A stretch of 64,000 nt of DNA, taken from Faecalibacterium prausnitzii. GTDB lineage: Bacteria > Bacillota > Clostridia > Oscillospirales > Ruminococcaceae. A program made the position numbers and the translations under genes. The notes below the pieces were generated by a model. That model was not told the DNA's origin. It saw nothing but the letters and a program-made list of their open reading frames with translations, and searched no databases. This document shows, one piece after another, positions 60,261-64,000 of this stretch; the stretch's first letter is position 1, and every line of letters starts with the position of its first letter. The stretch is taken from contig NZ_PRLD01000004.1 of the NCBI RefSeq assembly GCF_003287405.1, positions 124,001 to 188,000 of the forward strand, written 5' to 3'.

Positions 60261-60662
60261 ATGAAAATTGCAGTTGCCTATGAAAACGGTCAAATCTTTC
60301 AGCACTTCGGTCACACCGAGCAGTTCAAGCTTTATGAAGCTGTGGACGGCAAAATCACTCATGCGAAAGTCGTTGACACCAACGGCAGTGGTCACGGCGC
60401 ACTGGCAGGCTTCCTAATGCAGCACGGTGTGGACACTTTGGTTTGCGGAGGCATCGGCGGCGGTGCGCAGGCAGCACTCGCCGAAGCGGGCATCAAGCTC
60501 TACGGCGGTGTCAGCGGGGACGCTGACGCGGCGGTGAGCGCATTGCTCAACGGAAGTTTGGGCTACGATCCCAATGTTCACTGTGACCACCATGACCATG
60601 AGCACGGCGAGGCTGGTCACTCCTGCGGTGACCACGGCTGCGGCAAGCATAGCTGCCATTGA
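60261..60662 (+). CDS. NifX/NifB-like dinitrogenase cofactor-domain protein with His/Cys tail
   Basis: A 133-residue protein of the NifX/NafY domain (MKIAVAYENGQIFQHFGHTE ... VCGGIGGGAQAAL). The domain binds iron-molybdenum type clusters in nitrogen fixers, but many anaerobes without nitrogenase have such genes. The last ~30 residues are rich in His and Cys (HCDHHDHEHGEAGHSCGDHG), a likely metal-binding tail. AAGGAG precedes the ATG. Together with DUF134 and the Crp-like gene it may sense or handle metals. Confidence 0.88.
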   Translation: MKIAVAYENGQIFQHFGHTEQFKLYEAVDGKITHAKVVDTNGSGHGALAGFLMQHGVDTLVCGGIGGGAQAALAEAGIKLYGGVSGDADAAVSALLNGSLGYDPNVHCDHHDHEHGEAGHSCGDHGCGKHSCH

Positions 60663-60663
60663 T

Positions 60664-61320
60664 ATGGAACGCACACTGACACAACTTCCGTTCTGGTCAT
60701 CCTTGACCGAACGCGAAATGGACACACTACGCCGAAGTGCCTTTGTTCGTCATTATAAAAAGGGTGCGTTCGTTCACAGTAGCGACAATGAATGTCTCGG
60801 AATGCTGTTTATTCTTTCCGGCGAGATCCGCACCTATCTTCTCTCTGATGAGGGGCGGGAGGTAACGCTGTTCCGCCTGTATCCGGGCGAACTATGCGTG
60901 CTTTCCGCCTCCTGCGTGATCAGTCAGATCACCTTTGATACGCAAATGACTGCCGGAAGGGATACGGACGTTCTGATTATCCCTGCAAATGTCATTGCTG
61001 CACTCAAGGAGAAAAATCTCCATGTCCGCTGTTTTCTCTATGAACTGACAACGAAACGGTTTTCTGATGTGATGTGGGCGATGCAGCAGATCATGTTCAA
61101 GGGGCTGGATCAGCGGCTGGCAGAATTTCTCTTTGCCGAAGCGGAACGTACCGGCTCCGACACGATACGTATGACCCATGAGCAGATCGCCCAGCACATC
61201 AGCTCGGCACGGGAGGCAGTGGCACGGATGCTCAAAAGCTTCTCGGAGGACGGACTGGTGGAGCTGAAGCGTGGTGCAATCACGCTGCGGGATAAGAACA
61301 GACTAAATCGTCTAAAATAA
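60664..61320 (+). CDS. Crp/Fnr family transcriptional regulator
   Basis: A 218-residue regulator: a cyclic-nucleotide-binding-like beta barrel (KKGAFVHSSDNECLGMLFIL ... GELCVLSASCVIS), a dimer helix, and the C-terminal HTH (MTHEQIAQHISSAREAVARM). The start overlaps the NifX stop region by context (one base gap). Several Cys lie in the sensor domain, but the four-Cys pattern of Fnr is not evident. It probably controls the rubrerythrin and desulfoferrodoxin genes that follow, as a palindrome lies between. Confidence 0.9.
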   Translation: MERTLTQLPFWSSLTEREMDTLRRSAFVRHYKKGAFVHSSDNECLGMLFILSGEIRTYLLSDEGREVTLFRLYPGELCVLSASCVISQITFDTQMTAGRDTDVLIIPANVIAALKEKNLHVRCFLYELTTKRFSDVMWAMQQIMFKGLDQRLAEFLFAEAERTGSDTIRMTHEQIAQHISSAREAVARMLKSFSEDGLVELKRGAITLRDKNRLNRLK

Positions 61321-61328
61321 AAAGGAAT

Positions 61329-61341
61329 GTGACTTCGTCAC
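61329..61341. promoter_or_regulatory. Candidate Crp/Fnr site before rubrerythrin
   Basis: GTGAC TTC GTCAC, a perfect inverted repeat 20-odd bases before a -10-like TACAAT (61363-61368). Its arms resemble half-sites of the Crp/Fnr group. Confidence 0.6.
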
Positions 61342-61399
61342 GGAATAAAATCATAGATTTGCTACAATAAAAGCAGAAAAGCAGGAAGGAGTATCCACC

Positions 61400-61942
61400 A
61401 TGAAAGAGACGAAATACGCAGGAACTCAAACCGAAAAAAACCTGATGGCTGCCTTTGCCGGCGAGTCCGAGGCACGCAACAAGTACACCTATTTTGCATC
61501 CAAGGCCAAGAAGGAAGGCTTTGAGCAGATCGCGGCACTGTTCCTCAAAACCGCTGATAATGAGAAGGAACACGCCAAGCTGTGGTTCAAAGAACTGAAC
61601 GGCATTGGCGACACCGCAGAAAACCTTCTCTCCGCCGCTGAGGGTGAGAACTACGAGTGGACGGATATGTACGATGGCTTTGCCAAAACTGCCGATGAGG
61701 AAGGTTTCCATGAGCTGGCTCAGCGTTTCCGCCTGGTCGCCGCCATTGAAAAGCATCACGAGGAGCGCTACCGTGCCCTGCTGCACAATGTGGAGATGGC
61801 GGAGGTCTTCGCCAAGAGCGAGGTCAAGGTGTGGGAGTGCCGCAACTGCGGTCACATCGTCGTGGGCGAGAAGGCTCCGGAGGTTTGCCCCACCTGCAAC
61901 CATCCCCAGAGCTATTTTGAAATTCACGCAGAAAACTATTAA
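61400..61942 (+). CDS. Rubrerythrin
   Basis: A 180-residue peroxide reductase. The ferritin-like di-iron domain has [30 protein letters not shown] and [15 protein letters not shown] ligands; a C-terminal rubredoxin-like domain has [10 protein letters not shown] and CPTCNHP. It removes hydrogen peroxide in anaerobes using NAD(P)H via rubredoxin-type carriers. AGGAAGGAG precedes the ATG. First of a pair with desulfoferrodoxin. Confidence 0.96.
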   Translation: MKETKYAGTQTEKNLMAAFAGESEARNKYTYFASKAKKEGFEQIAALFLKTADNEKEHAKLWFKELNGIGDTAENLLSAAEGENYEWTDMYDGFAKTADEEGFHELAQRFRLVAAIEKHHEERYRALLHNVEMAEVFAKSEVKVWECRNCGHIVVGEKAPEVCPTCNHPQSYFEIHAENY

Positions 61943-61963
61943 AGAAAGAAAAGGAGAATTATC

Positions 61964-62338
61964 ATGGAGCAGAAGTTTTACATTTGCAAGCATTGCGGTA
62001 ACATCATTGCCAAAGTTAAGGACGCAGGCGTCCCTGTTGTCTGCTGCGGCGAGCCGATGAGCGAGATCGTTCCCGGCACCACCGATGCCGCCGTGGAAAA
62101 GCACGTCCCTGTCTGGACGGTGGAAAACGGCATCGTCCATGTCAAGGTCGGCTCTGTGGAGCACCCCATGCTGCCGGAGCACTACATTGAATGGGTATCT
62201 CTCCAGACCAAGCAGGGCAATCAGCGTAAGGAACTGCATCCCGGCGAAAAGCCGGAGGTCTGCTTCGCTCTCTGCGAGGGCGATGAGGTCGAGGCGGTCT
62301 ACGCCTACTGCAACCTCCACAGTCTGTGGAAAGCGTAA
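61964..62338 (+). CDS. Desulfoferrodoxin (superoxide reductase)
   Basis: A 124-residue 2Fe-type superoxide reductase. The N-terminal desulforedoxin-like domain has CKHCG and VVCCGEPM; the catalytic iron site has EKHVP, EHPM, HYIEW and the C-terminal CNLHSLWK with Cys and His ligands. It detoxifies superoxide, complementing rubrerythrin. It follows after 21 bases with AAGGAG. A terminator-like sequence follows. Confidence 0.96.
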   Translation: MEQKFYICKHCGNIIAKVKDAGVPVVCCGEPMSEIVPGTTDAAVEKHVPVWTVENGIVHVKVGSVEHPMLPEHYIEWVSLQTKQGNQRKELHPGEKPEVCFALCEGDEVEAVYAYCNLHSLWKA

Positions 62339-62350
62339 TTCACCTTCTTA

Positions 62351-62396
62351 AAGGGGCTGTTGCACAAGGAAGAAAGCCAGTGCAGCAGCCCTTTTT
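62351..62396 (+). terminator. Terminator of the oxygen-defence operon, overlapping IS left end
   Basis: GGGGCTGTTGCACA-type arm pairs with TGCAGCAGCCCC-type arm, then T-run. The same left arm is one end of the IS1182-like element. Confidence 0.75.
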
Positions 62397-62465
62397 ATAT
62401 ATCTCTCGGCGTAAAAATGTGGAAAACAAGCGTCAAACGAGTAAAATGTTGAAAACTCAGTCAGC

Positions 62466-62512
62466 AAAAATAGACCCTTCCGACTTTTAGAAGTCTTTGG
62501 AAGAGTCTGCTT
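62466..62512 (-). terminator. Terminator of the IS transposase
   Basis: AGACCCTTCC/GGAAGAGTCT-type hairpin followed by T-rich sequence on the minus strand. Confidence 0.65.
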
Positions 62513-62529
62513 TTTCGATTTTCAGAAAA

Positions 62530-63414
62530 TCAGAATTTCAGGTAGGCTTTTGGCTGGATGAGATGCTGTTTCTGTAAGCTGCTGTTGCACTTGGAAACGA
62601 AATGTGCAATGTTCTGAGAAAGCCCCAGAAAGAGCAGTTCTGCCAGAACCTTAATATTCCCACCGGTCAGGAAGCGTTTGAAGCTGCGGTTGTGCTTGAG
62701 CTGTCCGAAAGCTCCTTCCACCTGGATGGAACGGTTGCACCGAAGCAGTTTTCCCTCTTCGGTGGTAATATTCCGGTAAGACTGCTGGCGCATTTTCTGG
62801 AATTCCCAGCAGACGGAAATCTCTTTTCTTCTGTTCTCCTCTTTTGCCTTGCAGCAGACAGAACGGTAAGGACAATCCGAGCAGTCTTCACAACGGTAAA
62901 CAGAGATTTCTCGCTCTGTACCATCTTTGGCGTGAGAAGTATATTTTGAAACATAGTCCAGATGTCTGCCATTCTTGCAGATAAAGCAGTCATCCGGTTT
63001 GTAGTAGCCCATGTTTTCCATTCTGCCGATCTGAGCCTTAAAGGAATGCTTCTGACCAGATTCGTAATTGTTAGGCTTAATGAAAGCGGTCTGCCCATTT
63101 TCTTCGAGCCAGCGGTAGTGGCAAGACTTTCATAACCGGAATCCGCAACGACCTTCTCGTACTTCTGTCCGTGTTTCCTTTGCATATATGTAGGCGCATA
63201 CCAGCACTTTGAATAACACACGCGGCTCGATCTGCGATTTTCGGATTCCCGAATAAGCGAAATACAATTTTGTATAGTCCAGTTCCTCAAGCTGGTCGCT
63301 TGCCTGACAGAGCGCATGATGTTTGTCGATTTGAATTTCTGTCTGCATTCGAAATTTTAACTGTTGACTTTTCTCCTCAATTTCGATATGCTGTTCTTGC
63401 TTTATCCGTTTCAT
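62530..63414 (-). pseudogene. IS1182-family transposase, frameshifted and internally deleted
   Basis: Three minus-strand frames carry pieces in order: MKRIKQEQHIEIEEKSQQLK to ILFKVLV-like PRVLFKVLVCAYIYAK (63414-63130), then YEKVVADSGYESLA in another frame, and finally a long end with KAQIGRMENM, a Cys-rich stretch CEDCSDCPYRSVC, and EGAFGQLKHNRSF to 62530. The central catalytic part between the N-terminal block and VADSGYE is missing (perhaps 200 residues), and at least two shifts are present. Confidence 0.85.
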
Positions 63415-63439
63415 TTTTGCACTGTTAACGTTAAAGCAA

Positions 63440-63487
63440 AAGACCAGAGTTGTAAAGCCTTTTGGCTAAATAACTCTGGTCTTTTTG
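63440..63487. terminator. Hairpin at right end of IS
   Basis: AAAGACCAGAGTT pairs with AACTCTGGTCTTT, T-run after. May shield the IS from outside transcription. Confidence 0.75.
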
Positions 63488-63638
63488 TTGGGGCTTGTGC
63501 AACAGCCCCCCATTTGCTGAACCCAGGGGAGGTTCATGATGGACCTCCCAGAAGGACTCACTCTATCGGAGATTTAACACAGAGAAAGAAACAAGCGTCA
63601 CTTCCAGAATTGCTCTAAAACCCTCTATGATATGCAAA

Positions 63639-64000
63639 CTATAAAAGAGCGTATTGGTTATCCGAAGTATAAGTATAACTCTTATTGGATATTCTCAGCA
63701 TATCGTAATCCTTTGGATTTGCGATGGCATCGTAGCAAAACTCAGCACCCATCATTAGTTGGCGCTGACATTCGCCAATCTCAGGAACCACATCAGCATA
63801 GATGCTATTATTTACATAGCACATAGAACATGATATGGGATTTAACTCTACAATGTCTATATACGAATTACCGTTGCTGTCAATAAATTCGCCTAAATCT
63901 AATGCGTAGTTAGCTGGGAAAACGCCCAATCTTCTAATGTGATCTACCATATGTATGGCAATATTTTTGTGTGATTTTGGCACGGTGTGTTTGAGTGAAT
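63639..64000 (-). CDS. C-terminal end of an ATP-grasp-like protein (cut by window edge)
   Basis: About 120 residues; the frame stays open to the right end, so the start is outside. LDLGEFIDSNGNSYIDIVEL followed by NPIS fits the end of the ATP-grasp fold, where acidic and Asn residues bind Mg-ATP. No clear family name. A GTG at 63983 could be a start, but there is no ribosome binding site and the frame continues upstream. Confidence 0.55.
   Translation of the reverse strand, partial: SLKHTVPKSHKNIAIHMVDHIRRLGVFPANYALDLGEFIDSNGNSYIDIVELNPISCSMCYVNNSIYADVVPEIGECQRQLMMGAEFCYDAIANPKDYDMLRISNKSYTYTSDNQYALL

Larger units (their letters stand above)
62353..63509 (-). mobile_element. Decayed IS1182-type insertion sequence
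   Basis: 15-bp perfect terminal inverted repeats GGGGCTGTTGCACAA (62353-62367) and TTGTGCAACAGCCCC (63495-63509) bracket a broken transposase. No target duplication is apparent. About 1.16 kb remains, shorter than typical family members, consistent with an internal deletion. Confidence 0.7.

Noticed and set aside
1-64000. CRISPR arrays and rRNA genes
   Set aside because: No regularly spaced short repeats and no rRNA-like sequence seen on either strand.

Overview
The window looks like a chromosomal segment of a Faecalibacterium-like gut anaerobe (Clostridia, Oscillospiraceae). The basis is indirect: GC-rich core genes of Clostridial type, twin-arginine lipoprotein leaders, a monomeric [FeFe] hydrogenase, and a queT leader that resembles the class III preQ1 riboswitch known from Faecalibacterium. 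I ran no database search, so the genus is inferred.

Layout. (1) 1-6.4 kb: an AT-rich surface-polysaccharide cluster with three glycosyltransferases, a Wzm/Wzt-type exporter whose ATPase carries a C-terminal extension, and a methyltransferase ending in a coiled coil. (2) 6.7-30.3 kb: GC-rich core genome. It holds a HAD phosphatase and queT, pdxK-trmL-degV, a DUF512 protein with der and plsY, yceD-rpmF, a P-loop protein, pgi, a D,D-carboxypeptidase, a Tat lipoprotein, mtaB, the hydrogenase, a YknXYZ/MacAB-like efflux system, an SLH-domain protein and a frameshifted comF. (3) 30.4-40.0 kb: tRNA-Pro(GGG), then a segment between two direct copies of a ~91-bp repeat. It carries a galacto-N-biose/lacto-N-biose (GNB/LNB) utilisation locus (NahK-like kinase, AraC regulator, sugar ABC transporter, GH112 phosphorylase). 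Mobile-element debris lies at both ends. (4) 40.3-45.6 kb: a LacI regulator divergent from a glucose/maltose-type PTS permease, an EEP-family hydrolase and malQ. (5) 45.66-64 kb: a lower-GC integrative region built from two tandem related units. Each begins with the same ~166-bp repeat containing the 3' half of a tRNA-Arg(CCT) gene.

Unit A of the integrative region keeps an Rpn-type nuclease gene but has lost most of its integrase. Unit B keeps the integrase but retains only the last codons of an Rpn gene. Unit B continues with DNA-binding and excisionase-like genes, a ParB-like protein overlapping a MazF/PemK-like protein, and an ImmA/IrrE peptidase facing a LexA-like repressor across divergent consensus promoters. 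Cargo follows: a DUF975 membrane protein, DUF134-NifX-Crp/Fnr genes, rubrerythrin and desulfoferrodoxin (oxygen defence), a decayed IS1182-type element, and the end of an ATP-grasp-like gene cut by the window edge. The tRNA-Arg 5' half is not in the window, so the region should run on to the right.

Points most worth a second look: the tandem attachment sites with complementary decay, the repeat-bounded GNB/LNB locus beside tRNA-Pro, the ParB-like/MazF-like pair, the structured leader of the hydrogenase, the WbdD-like methyltransferase beside Wzt, and a small zinc-ribbon gene split by an in-frame TAG.
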